The notes under the pieces: model-generated
Databases searched by the model: none
What the model was told of the DNA's origin: nothing
The model's input: the letters and a program-made list of their open reading frames with translations, nothing else
Made by a program: the position numbers and the translations under genes
Shown here: positions 52,264 to 59,918 of the stretch, one piece after another
Layout: each line of letters opens with the position of its first letter
How positions within the stretch are numbered: position 1 is the stretch's first letter
Origin: PFJX01 sp964542455
GTDB taxonomy: Bacteria > Pseudomonadota > Gammaproteobacteria > Burkholderiales > Thiobacillaceae
Direction of reading: 5' to 3'
Assembly: GCA_964542455.1 (NCBI GenBank)
Contig: CAZIUC010000004.1
Span: 107,694 to 171,693 of the forward strand
Length of the DNA: 64,000 bases

Positions 52264-54819
52264 TCAGACACGGAATAGATCCAGTCCGCGCGGCAGCCAG
52301 CGGGCGAGATGGCGTTTCACGCCTTCCGGATGCCGTTCCAGCAGTGTGCCGGCGGCGTCGCGCGCCTGTTCCAGCAGATCGTTGTCCACCAAGGGGTCGG
52401 CGAAGCGCAGCAGTTGCTGGCCGGACTGGCGCGCGCCGAGAAATTCGCCGGGGCCGCGCAATTGCAGGTCGGCGCGGGCGATGGCGAAGCCATCGTTGTG
52501 GTCGTGGATGATCTTCAGGCGCTGCCGGGCGGTGTCGGAAAGCGGGGTTTCGTAGAGCAGCACGCAGGAGGACTCGCGCGCGCCGCGCCCGACGCGGCCG
52601 CGCAACTGGTGCAGTTGCGCCAGCCCGTAACGCTCGGAGTGCTCGATCACCATGAGCGCGGCGTTGGGTACATCGACGCCGACTTCGATCACCGTGGTCG
52701 CCACCAGCAGATGCAGTTCACCCGCCTTGAACGCGCTCATCACGGCGGCTTTCGCGTCCGACTTCATGCGCCCGTGCACCAGGCCGATATTCAGTTCCGG
52801 CAACAGGGCGACGAGTTCGGCATGGCTCTCCTCGGCCGCGCGCAATTGCAGCTTGTCCGACTCCTCCACCAGCGGGCAGACCCAATATGCTTGTGCCCCG
52901 GACAGGCAGTAATCGCGCAGGCGGGCGATCACCTCGTCGCGCCGGTTGGCGTTGATCGTGCGGGTGGCGATGGGGGTGCGCCCGGGCGGCAGTTCATCGA
53001 TCACCGAGACGTCCAAATCGGCGTAGTAGCTCATCGCCAGACTGCGTGGGATGGGGGTGGCGGACATCATGAGGAGGTGAGGCGTGTTGCTCCCCTCCCC
53101 CACCGGGGGAGGGGCTGGGGGAGAGGGAGCGACGGTCAATCTTGCCCACAGGTCTTCCAATACGGCCTCGGTCTCACCCAACACCTGGTTATTCCAATAG
53201 CGCACCACCCGGATGCCTTGCTCGTTAAGAAATCTATCTCGCGCCTCGTCGTAGGGTTTGTTTTCCATGTGCTGTCCGCCATCCAGTTCAATCGCGAGTT
53301 TGTGCTCATGACAATAGAAATCGAGGTGGTAGGGGCCGATAGGTTTCTGGCGCTGGAATTTGGCGTCAGCAAGGCGGCGGTCGCGCAGGCGTTGCCAGAG
53401 CAGGTGCTCGGCGTCGGTTTGTGTTTTTCGCAGTTGACGAGCGAAGGCTAGGGTGTCTTTGGGGAGTGGAAGGTAGTGTCGTGCTCCCTCCCCCCCCGGG
53501 GGAGGGCTGGGGAGAGGGGCTGCGGCTGGATCAACCGTCGTTCCCTCTCCCCCGGCCCCTCCCCCGGGGGGGGAGGGGAGAAAACCACCCTTCTCGCGCA
53601 GCGCCAGGCGCTGTGCCACCCCGAAGCGGTGTTGTTCGTCGACGACCACGAGGGCGAGGTTGTGGAAACGGACCTCGTTCTGGAACAGGGCATGGGTGCC
53701 GACCGCGACGCGCGCGCTGCCATCGGCGATGCCGGCGAGGGCGGCTTTTTTCGCCTTGCCCTTGAGCGCGGCGGCGAGCCAAACGACTTCGATGCCCAGC
53801 GGTTGCAGCCATTCCTGGAATTTGAAGTAGAGCTGTTCGGCGAGGATTTCGGTCGGCGCCATCACCGCCGCCTGGTAGCCGGCGGCCAGCGCGGGGAGGA
53901 GAGTCAGGGCCGCCACCAGGGTCTTGCCGCTGCCGACATCGCCTTGCAGCAGGCGGTTCATCGGGTGCGGACGCGCCAGATCGCGGTGGATCTCGCGCAG
54001 TGTTCGCCGTTGCGCGGCGGTCATGGTGAAGGGCAGGGCGGCGAGCAGGCGTTCCCGCAAACCGCCGTCGTCCGGCAAGGGAATGGCGCGCAGCGCCTGG
54101 CGCTGGCGGGCGGCCAGGCGCAGGGACAGTTGCTGGGCCAGGAGTTCGTCGAATTTCAGACGCCGCCAGGCCGGAGTGTCGCGCGACTCCAGCGCTTCCT
54201 GGTTGGCGTCGGGGGGAGGGTGGTGCAGGCTGCGCAGGGCCTCCGCGAAACCGGGAAGGCCGGCCGGGATGGGCAGCGGATCGCTCAGGTCGGCATCGTT
54301 CAGCGCGCTTTCCACCGCCTTGCGGATGGCGTATTGCGACAGCGCCGCCACGGCCGGGTAGATCGGGGTGAGGCTGTCCGGCAGCGGGGTGGTTTCCCGG
54401 ACCACGCGGAACTGTGGATGCACCATTTCCGCGCCGAAGAAGCCGGGTCGGACTTCACCCAGCAGGCGTACCCGCGCACCGGGTTTCAACAGGGCTACCT
54501 GGCTGGGATAGAAGTGCAGGAGACGGAAGGTCAGGTGGGCATCGTCCGAACCCGCGTCGACCACCTGGACAACCAGTTGCCGGCGCGGCCGGTTCTGAAT
54601 CTCGCTGTGCTCCACCACCCCCTCGATCTGCGCGATGTCACCCAGGCGGACATCGCGTAGCGGGGTGATGCGGGTTTCGTCCTCGTAGCGCAGCGGCAGA
54701 TGCAGGATCAGGTCGGCCGGAGCGGCGTAGCCCAGCTTATGAGCGATTTTGTCGATTTCGGATTTCGGATTTCGGATTTCGGATTTCGTCCGATTTCGGA
54801 TGTTGGAGTTAGCGGTCAC
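52264..54819 (-). CDS. recG: ATP-dependent DNA helicase RecG carrying an inserted DUF559-type nuclease domain
   Basis: RecG remodels stalled forks and branched DNA. This frame is 851 aa rather than ~690. The N-terminal ~22 residues (IRNRTKSEIRNPKSEID) come from a GATTTCG repeat array; the native wedge domain starts near KIAHKLGYAAPADLILHLPL. Walker A GDVGSGKT is at ~295 and DEQH at ~393. Residues ~413-578 are foreign: palindrome-derived PSPPGGGAGGEG, then a complete DUF559 domain (~447-561), then SPPAPPPVGEG. Helicase motif III (SATPIPR) resumes at ~586. Motifs IV-VI (RGRVGRG) and the C-terminal RecG region are normal. The frame is intact throughout, so both parts may be made as one protein. 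Confidence 0.93.
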   Translation of the reverse strand: MTANSNIRNRTKSEIRNPKSEIDKIAHKLGYAAPADLILHLPLRYEDETRITPLRDVRLGDIAQIEGVVEHSEIQNRPRRQLVVQVVDAGSDDAHLTFRLLHFYPSQVALLKPGARVRLLGEVRPGFFGAEMVHPQFRVVRETTPLPDSLTPIYPAVAALSQYAIRKAVESALNDADLSDPLPIPAGLPGFAEALRSLHHPPPDANQEALESRDTPAWRRLKFDELLAQQLSLRLAARQRQALRAIPLPDDGGLRERLLAALPFTMTAAQRRTLREIHRDLARPHPMNRLLQGDVGSGKTLVAALTLLPALAAGYQAAVMAPTEILAEQLYFKFQEWLQPLGIEVVWLAAALKGKAKKAALAGIADGSARVAVGTHALFQNEVRFHNLALVVVDEQHRFGVAQRLALREKGGFLPSPPGGGAGGEGTTVDPAAAPLPSPPPGGEGARHYLPLPKDTLAFARQLRKTQTDAEHLLWQRLRDRRLADAKFQRQKPIGPYHLDFYCHEHKLAIELDGGQHMENKPYDEARDRFLNEQGIRVVRYWNNQVLGETEAVLEDLWARLTVAPSPPAPPPVGEGSNTPHLLMMSATPIPRSLAMSYYADLDVSVIDELPPGRTPIATRTINANRRDEVIARLRDYCLSGAQAYWVCPLVEESDKLQLRAAEESHAELVALLPELNIGLVHGRMKSDAKAAVMSAFKAGELHLLVATTVIEVGVDVPNAALMVIEHSERYGLAQLHQLRGRVGRGARESSCVLLYETPLSDTARQRLKIIHDHNDGFAIARADLQLRGPGEFLGARQSGQQLLRFADPLVDNDLLEQARDAAGTLLERHPEGVKRHLARWLPRGLDLFRV
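53087..53136. repeat. CCCTCCCCC/GGGGGAGGG palindrome, left border of the recG insert (copy C2)
   Basis: GCTCCCCTCCCCC then CGGGGGAGGGG and GGGGGAGAGGGAGCGACGGT matches the left end of the ATPase copy at 30321 almost base for base. It is the boundary between DUF559-coding sequence and native recG (TPHLLMMSATPIP side). Confidence 0.88.
53139..53481 (-). mobile_element. DUF559 (Vsr-like PD-(D/E)XK) nuclease segment nested in recG
   Basis: In the recG frame this segment encodes residues ~447-560 of the fusion: FARQLRKTQTDAEHLLWQRL, KFQRQKPIGPYHLDF, AIELDGGQH and GIRVVRYWNNQVL, the ordered motifs of DUF559 endonuclease-like proteins, with likely metal ligands E471, D500 and E511. It has no ATG, GTG or TTG of its own near the domain start, so it depends on recG translation. 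Stand-alone DUF559 proteins are ~110-130 aa, the same size. Palindromic repeats bound it on both sides. Confidence 0.82.
53482..53583. repeat. CCCTCCCCC/GGGGGAGGG palindromic element, right border of the recG insert (copy C3)
   Basis: This is a complete two-ended copy. The left end TGCTCCCTCCCCCCCCCGGG runs on to GGAGAGGGG. The right end GATCAACCGTCGTTCCCTCT is followed by CCCGGCCCCTCCCCCGGGGG. The inner sequence ATCAACCGTCG is the reverse complement of CGACGGTTGAT in the ATPase copy, showing they share termini. Confidence 0.88.
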
Positions 54820-54854
54820 CAGTCAAGTCCGAAATCCGAAATCAGAAATCAGAA
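54754..54854. repeat. GATTTCG 7-mer inverted array at the ridA-recG junction (copy D1)
   Basis: Five tandem GATTTCG units and a degenerate one on the left face CCGAAAT/CAGAAAT units on the right across a ~27-base loop containing the recG GTG start. The left arm encodes the first residues of RecG, and the right arm contains the ridA stop. The same array type closes the window at 63891. Confidence 0.85.
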
Positions 54855-55226
54855 CACCATCACCGCGTCCGCCTCCACCAGCGCCGCGCGCGGCAGGCTG
54901 GCGACGCCGACGGCGGCGCGCGCCGGGTAGGGTTGGGTGAAATACCGCGCCATGATCTCGTTGACCTTGGCGAAATGGCCGAGGTCGACGAGGAAGACAT
55001 TGAGTTTGACGACATCGCCGAGGCCACCACCAGCGGCGGTCGCGACCGCGCGCAGGTTGCTGAACACCTGGTGAATCTGCGCCTCGATACCTTCCACCAT
55101 TTGCATGCTGGCTGGATCGAGACCGATTTGTCCCGAGAGGTAGACGGTATTTCCCACCTTGACGGCCTGGGAGTAGGTGCCTATGGCGGCGGGCGCGTCG
55201 GCGCTGGCGATAATGGTCTTGGTCAT
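54849..55226 (-). CDS. ridA: RidA family enamine/imine deaminase
   Basis: RidA hydrolyses reactive 2-aminoacrylate released by PLP enzymes. The 125-aa protein has the trimer-forming chorismate-mutase-like fold: IGTYSQAVKVGNTVYLSGQI, QVFSNLRAVATAAGGGLGDV, KVNEIMARYF and the active-site ARAAVGVASLPR whose arginine binds the substrate carboxylate. The stop is embedded in the repeat that precedes recG. The spoT-ridA-recG order is common in betaproteobacteria. Confidence 0.95.
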   Translation of the reverse strand: MTKTIIASADAPAAIGTYSQAVKVGNTVYLSGQIGLDPASMQMVEGIEAQIHQVFSNLRAVATAAGGGLGDVVKLNVFLVDLGHFAKVNEIMARYFTQPYPARAAVGVASLPRAALVEADAVMVF

Positions 55227-55260
55227 GGCGAGGGGGAAGGTTGCATGGTTATGTGGGAGA

Positions 55261-57450
55261 TCAGACGACGTTGCCGCCGCGTTCCTCGCTTTTGCCCTTC
55301 ATGCGCTGGATGCGGATCACTTCATGGAGGCCGCGCAGGGCGCGCATGAGGCGGGCGAGGTGAAGGCGGTTCTGTACGCTGACGGTGAAATACAGGCTGG
55401 TGTAGGCATCGGCTTCTTCTTCCATGCGCACGTTGTCGATGTCGGAACCTTCCGAGGCGATGGCCGCGGCGACCTTGGCCAGCACGCCGCGCTGGTTGGC
55501 GACGATGACGCGGATGCCGACTTCAAACTGCTTTTCCAGTTGCGCGGCCCAGGCCACATCCACCCATTTGTCCGGATCTTCACGGTAATGCCGCACCTGC
55601 GCGCAGTCGTGGGTGTGGATGATCAGGCCCTGCTCCTTCTTGATCTGGCCGATGATGGGGTCGCCTGGAATCGGGCGGCAGCACTTGCCCAGGCGCACCA
55701 CCACCCCTTCCGCGCCGCGGATGGGCATGGGGCCGGCGTTCTTGCCGGGCAGCGCGTCGGCCTCTCTGGCCAGGACTTGCCGCGCCACCACGAAGGCGAG
55801 TCGCTTGCCCAGGCCGATGTCGGCCAGGGTGTCATCGCGGTCACGGCCGTTTTCCTTCTGGAAACGCTCCCATTGCGCGGTACCCAGGCTGTCCGGCTCG
55901 CTGCCCAGGGCGCGCACAGCCTGGTCGAGGAGACGCTCGCCGAGCAGGATGGATTCGTGCCGGTGTGTGCTCTTGAGCGCGCTGCGGATATGCGCGCGCG
56001 CCTTGCCGGTAATGGCGAAATGCGCCCAGGCCGGGTTGGGGCGGGCGGATTCCGAAGTCAGCACCTCGACCCGGTCGCCGTTCTTGAGCGGCGTGGACAG
56101 GGGCATGAACTCGCCGTTGATCTTGACGCCGACGCAATGGTTGCCCACGTCAGAATGCACGCTGTAGGCGAAATCGACCGCCGTGGCGCCGCGTGGCAGG
56201 GCGACGATGCGTCCCTTGGGCGTGAACACGTAGACCTCGTCGGGGAACAGGTCGAATTTGATGTGCTCCAGGAATTCCACCGAATCGCGGCTGTCGGCCT
56301 GGATGTCGAGCAGGCTTTGCAGCCACTGATTGGTCTGGATCTGCAGTTCCGAGACCGTGTTCTCTCCCGCCTTGTAGAGCCAGTGCGAAGCGACGCCGGC
56401 TTCAGCGATGCGGTGCATTTCCTGGGTGCGAATCTGCACTTCCACCGGTGCCCCGAATGGTCCGAACAAGGTGGTGTGGAGGGACTGGTAGCCATTCGGC
56501 TTGGGAATGGCGAGATAGTCCTTGAATTTGCCCGGAATGGGTTTGTACAGGGCGTGCATGGCGCCCAGGGCGACGTAACAGGCGCGCGCGTCCTCGACGA
56601 TGATGCGGAAGCCGTAGATGTCGAATACCTCGGAAAAGGCCAGATGCTTTTCCTGCATCTTGCGGTAGACGCTGTAGAGGTGTTTCTCACGTCCATAGAT
56701 GTGGGCGGGAATCTGGCAGGTGGCGAGCTTGGCTTCGATCGCCGCGCGGATCTTGTCCACCACTTCGCTGCGGTTGCCGCGCGCCGCCTTCACGGCTTTT
56801 TCGATGACCTTGTAGCGGGTCGGGTGCAGGTGCTGGAAGGCCAGGTCTTCCAGTTCCTGATACAGGTGGTTGAGTCCCAGCCGGTTGGCGATGGGCGCGT
56901 AGATGTCCAGGGTTTCCTGGGCGATTCGCCCCTGCTGGTCCGGGCGCATCGCGTCCAGGGTGCGCATGTTGTGCAGACGATCGGCCAGCTTGATCAGGAT
57001 GACGCGCACGTCGCGCGCCATCGCCAGCAGCATCTTGCGGAAATTCTCGGCCTGCGCCTGGGCCTTGTTTTCGAACTGGATTTTGTCCAGTTTGGTGACG
57101 CCATCGACCAGCCCCGCCACCGCCTTGCCGAATTCGTGGGCAATTTCGCTGGAGCTGATGCCGGTATCTTCCACCACGTCATGCAACAAGGCGGCGATCA
57201 GAGTCTGCGCATCCAGTTGCCATTCGGCCAGGATTTCCGCCACCGCCAGTGGGTGGGTGATGTAGGGCTTGCCGTCCTTGCGCAGTTGGCCGGTGTGAGC
57301 GATCTCGGCAAATTGGTAGGCGCGCTGGAACGCCGCGACGTCAGTGTCCTTCAGGTAGGCGATGCAGGCAGGGGGGGGGGCATCATCGGGAGCGATGCCC
57401 GGGGTGGAGTCCGCGGCGGGTACCTGTTCCGCGTTCGCCGCCGCTTTCAT
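55261..57450 (-). CDS. spoT: Bifunctional (p)ppGpp synthetase/hydrolase SpoT
   Basis: This 729-aa protein controls the stringent response. The HD hydrolase domain (~45-195) has its metal ligands (AHTGQ, HDVVEDT at 90-96, HNMRTLD). The synthetase domain (~235-400) has YGREKHLYSVYRKMQ, FDIYGFRIIV and GYQSLHTTLFGP. TGS (~405-465, VYVFTPKGRIVALPRGATAVDFAY), a helical/zinc-finger region and a C-terminal ACT domain (~650-729) complete the RSH layout. Both activities look intact. A run of ten C residues on the coding strand covers codons 24-27 near the N-terminus. Confidence 0.96.
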   Translation of the reverse strand: MKAAANAEQVPAADSTPGIAPDDAPPPACIAYLKDTDVAAFQRAYQFAEIAHTGQLRKDGKPYITHPLAVAEILAEWQLDAQTLIAALLHDVVEDTGISSSEIAHEFGKAVAGLVDGVTKLDKIQFENKAQAQAENFRKMLLAMARDVRVILIKLADRLHNMRTLDAMRPDQQGRIAQETLDIYAPIANRLGLNHLYQELEDLAFQHLHPTRYKVIEKAVKAARGNRSEVVDKIRAAIEAKLATCQIPAHIYGREKHLYSVYRKMQEKHLAFSEVFDIYGFRIIVEDARACYVALGAMHALYKPIPGKFKDYLAIPKPNGYQSLHTTLFGPFGAPVEVQIRTQEMHRIAEAGVASHWLYKAGENTVSELQIQTNQWLQSLLDIQADSRDSVEFLEHIKFDLFPDEVYVFTPKGRIVALPRGATAVDFAYSVHSDVGNHCVGVKINGEFMPLSTPLKNGDRVEVLTSESARPNPAWAHFAITGKARAHIRSALKSTHRHESILLGERLLDQAVRALGSEPDSLGTAQWERFQKENGRDRDDTLADIGLGKRLAFVVARQVLAREADALPGKNAGPMPIRGAEGVVVRLGKCCRPIPGDPIIGQIKKEQGLIIHTHDCAQVRHYREDPDKWVDVAWAAQLEKQFEVGIRVIVANQRGVLAKVAAAIASEGSDIDNVRMEEEADAYTSLYFTVSVQNRLHLARLMRALRGLHEVIRIQRMKGKSEERGGNVV

Positions 57451-57468
57451 CGCCCGCTGCCTCGTCGC

Positions 57469-57675
57469 TCAGCCGTGCTGCTTCTTCAGCACTTCAATGC
57501 CGGTCAGGCCCGCCGCGATCTCGCGCAGGGCGAGGACGGCCGGCTTGTCATTGTCTGCTTCCACGCGCGGAGTGGAGCCGGTGGAAATCTGGCGCGCGCG
57601 GTAGGCTGCTGTCAGGGTCATTTCAAAACGGTTGGGGATGTGCTTGATGCAATCGTCGACGGTAACGCGGGCCAT
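57469..57675 (-). CDS. rpoZ: RNA polymerase omega subunit
   Basis: This 68-aa protein starts at the ATG complementary to 57673-57675 (MARVTVDDCIKHIPNRFEMTLTAAYRARQ), the canonical omega N-terminus, and ends IAAGLTGIEVLKKQHG. Omega assists beta-prime folding and, in proteobacteria, forms part of a ppGpp site; this fits its position 18 bases upstream of spoT. gmk, often next to it, is not in this window. Confidence 0.97.
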   Translation of the reverse strand: MARVTVDDCIKHIPNRFEMTLTAAYRARQISTGSTPRVEADNDKPAVLALREIAAGLTGIEVLKKQHG

Positions 57676-57731
57676 GAGGTTTCCTTGATGAAATGTTGAG
57701 ATACGGGGAGTGATTCTAGCGGAATGCGGGG

Positions 57732-58172
57732 TCAGTCCCCGCGCTGCTTGGCGCGGTGCGGACAGTCTTCCTTCACGCATTCGACGTAGAGATGTAGCGC
57801 ATGTTCGGTCAGCTTGAATCCGCGCTCGGCGGCGATGGCGCGCTGGCGCGCCTCGATTTCCGGGTCGTAGAACTCTTCCACGCGCCCGCACTGCATGCAC
57901 AGCAGATGGTCGTGGTGGCCGCCCTGATTGAGTTCGTAGACCGCCTTGTCGTTGTCGAAGTGGTGGCGGATCAGGATGCCTGCCTGCTCGAACTGGGTCA
58001 GCACTCGGTAGACCGTGGCCAGGCCGACGTCGACATGCTCGGTCAGCAACATGCGATAGACATCGTCAGCGGTGAGATGGCGTTGGTCGGTGGACTCGAA
58101 CAGGCCGAGGATTTTGAGGCGCGGGCCGGTGACCTTGAGACCGCTGTGCTTGAGTTGCTCGGTGTTTGCCAT
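57732..58172 (-). CDS. fur: Ferric uptake regulator Fur
   Basis: Fur represses iron-uptake genes with Fe(II). The 146-aa protein has the N-terminal winged helix (LKVTGPRLKILGLFE, ADDVYRMLLTEHVDVGLATVYRVL), and the metal and dimer region HHDHLLCMQCGRVEEF at 86-101 with CxxC at 92-95, plus the C-terminal cysteine pair ECVKEDC (132-137). It is divergent from bamE with an 84-base spacer, the usual fur/bamE arrangement. Confidence 0.97.
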   Translation of the reverse strand: MANTEQLKHSGLKVTGPRLKILGLFESTDQRHLTADDVYRMLLTEHVDVGLATVYRVLTQFEQAGILIRHHFDNDKAVYELNQGGHHDHLLCMQCGRVEEFYDPEIEARQRAIAAERGFKLTEHALHLYVECVKEDCPHRAKQRGD

Positions 58173-58256
58173 CGCTTTTATGACGGGGAAAGGGGTTGCA
58201 CGCTATGATAGCGCGCCTTTTCTCCCTCTTCCGCGAACCTCCCGCCATTTGCTTAT

Positions 58257-58679
58257 ATGCGATTCATCAATCTTTCACCGCGTCTGCTGTCGGCTGGTTC
58301 CGCCGCCGCGTTATCGGCGACCCTGCTGGCGGGGTGCGGCAGTTGGTCCAACCCGATCGAACGCGCGATGGATCGTATCTCGCCCTATAAAGCCGATATT
58401 CAACAGGGCAATGCCATCAGCCAGGACATGCTGGCCAAACTCAAACCCGGCATGACGCCTTCCCAGGTCCGCTTTGTGCTGGGGACCCCGCTGCTGGTCG
58501 ATCCTTTCCGCAACAATCGCTGGGATTATGTCTACCGCCTGGAGAAGGGCGGCAGGCTGATCGAGAGCAGGCGCGTTACCGTGGTATTCGAGAACGACAA
58601 GCTGAAAGGCATCGAGGGAGATGTGGTGCCAGCAACGGCGGAGAAGCCGGAAGCCAAGCCGGACGGGGAGAAGAAATGA
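58257..58679 (+). CDS. bamE: Outer membrane protein assembly factor BamE
   Basis: This 140-aa lipoprotein has its lipobox LLAGC with Cys27. The SmpA/BamE fold is clear: YKADIQQGNAISQDMLAKLK, GMTPSQVRFVLGTPLLVDPF and NRWDYVYRLEKGG. BamE stabilises BamA-BamD in the outer membrane. The C-terminal tail is lysine/glutamate-rich (EKPEAKPDGEKK). It overlaps dapB by 4 bases (ATGA) and is divergent from fur. Confidence 0.96.
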   Translation: MRFINLSPRLLSAGSAAALSATLLAGCGSWSNPIERAMDRISPYKADIQQGNAISQDMLAKLKPGMTPSQVRFVLGTPLLVDPFRNNRWDYVYRLEKGGRLIESRRVTVVFENDKLKGIEGDVVPATAEKPEAKPDGEKK

Positions 58680-59476
58680 TCAAGGTGGTGATCGCGGGCG
58701 CTTCCGGACGCATGGGCCGCGCCTTGCTGGAAGCGCTGGTCGACGCGCCGGACCTCTGTTTGCATGCGGCGCTGGATCGTCCCGGTAATCCCGCTCTGGG
58801 GCGCGACGCGGGGGAGTTGGTCGGCACCCGGTTGGGCGTCGTGGTCAGCGACGACGTGGCTGCCGCTCTCGATGGCGCCGATGTGCTGATCGACTTCACC
58901 CGTCCCGAAGCCACCCTGCGCCACCTGGCCTTGTGTCAGGAGAAAGGTGTGGCCGCGGTGATCGGAACCACCGGTTTCGATGCTCAGGGCAAGGCGGCCA
59001 TCGCCGCCGCCGCGCGACAGATTCCCGTGGTGTTCGCACCCAATATGAGCGTTGGGGTCAATCTGGCGCTCAAGTTGCTGGACATGGCCGCGCGCGTGCT
59101 GAATGAAGGTTTCGATATCGAAATTATCGAGGCACATCACCGGCACAAGGTGGATGCTCCTTCCGGCACCGCGCTGGCATTGGGCGAGGCGGTGGCCAAG
59201 GCGCTGGGACGCGATCTGAAAACCTGCGCGGTGTATGGGCGCGAAGGGGTGACCGGCGAGCGTGCTCCTTCCAGCATTGGTTTCGCTACCGTGCGTGGTG
59301 GTGATATCGTCGGCGACCACACGGTGTTGTTCGCGGGGACTGGCGAGCGGCTGGAAATCACCCACAAGGCCAGTAGTCGCATGACCTTTGCCCTGGGTGC
59401 CCTGCGCGCGGCACGCCACATCGCCGGGCGCACGAACGGACTGCTCGATATGCAGGATGTATTGGGCCTGAGTTAG
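58676..59476 (+). CDS. dapB: 4-hydroxy-tetrahydrodipicolinate reductase
   Basis: DapB reduces HTPA to tetrahydrodipicolinate in lysine/diaminopimelate synthesis. The 266-aa protein has the NAD(P)H fingerprint IAGASGRMGRAL at the N-terminus, VIGTTGF, APNMSVGVN, the catalytic HHRHKVDAPSGTAL and a C-terminal GDHTVLFAGTGERLEITHKA. Length is normal. It overlaps the bamE stop by ATGA, so the two genes are coupled. Confidence 0.97.
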   Translation: MIKVVIAGASGRMGRALLEALVDAPDLCLHAALDRPGNPALGRDAGELVGTRLGVVVSDDVAAALDGADVLIDFTRPEATLRHLALCQEKGVAAVIGTTGFDAQGKAAIAAAARQIPVVFAPNMSVGVNLALKLLDMAARVLNEGFDIEIIEAHHRHKVDAPSGTALALGEAVAKALGRDLKTCAVYGREGVTGERAPSSIGFATVRGGDIVGDHTVLFAGTGERLEITHKASSRMTFALGALRAARHIAGRTNGLLDMQDVLGLS

Positions 59477-59510
59477 CGGTTGTTTGAATAAACATAATTA
59501 GGATGGTTGG

Positions 59511-59918
59511 ATGCGGCTAAGCGGCTGGTTCCTCCTGATGTTTTTTTCGCTGCAGGCTACCGCGGTGGAAGTTGTTGTCAATCGTGGCGTGGCGGGCACC
59601 AGCATAGCGCGGGCTACCGCGCGCGCGTTCTTCGGCATGCGTCTGAGCAAGTGGCCGGATGGCCGGCCGGTGCAGGTGTTTGTGCTGCCGGATGGACACC
59701 CGACCCATGCCGCGCTGTGCAAGGAACAACTCAATCTTTATCCCTATCAATTGCGCCAGTCCTGGGACCGCTTGGTCTATTCAGGCATGGCACAGGCACC
59801 CATCGAGGTGGCCACAGAAGAAGAAATGATCAGCCGGGTGGCAACGACCCCCGGTGCTCTGGGCTATGTCAGGAGGGTGAAGCAAAATGACCCTGTCAAA
59901 ATACTCTATGTCGAATAA
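59511..59918 (+). CDS. PstS-like periplasmic binding-fold protein
   Basis: This 135-aa protein starts with a signal peptide (RLSGWFLLMFFSLQATA). EVVVNRGVAGTSIARATARAFFGMRL and the C-terminal EEMISRVATTPGALGYVRRV are typical of short PstS-like phosphate-binding-fold proteins, where the second motif lines the ligand pocket. It is half the size of a transport SBP and no transporter genes are nearby, so a sensing role is more likely. It overlaps the porin-like gene and precedes a c-di-GMP enzyme. Confidence 0.75.
   Translation: MRLSGWFLLMFFSLQATAVEVVVNRGVAGTSIARATARAFFGMRLSKWPDGRPVQVFVLPDGHPTHAALCKEQLNLYPYQLRQSWDRLVYSGMAQAPIEVATEEEMISRVATTPGALGYVRRVKQNDPVKILYVE

Noticed and set aside
53087..53583. 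Intein or group I/II intron explanation for the recG insert
   Set aside because: No splicing-domain motifs (N-terminal Cys/Ser block, C-terminal HN) or intron ribozyme features were seen; the segment is simply translated through and matches DUF559.
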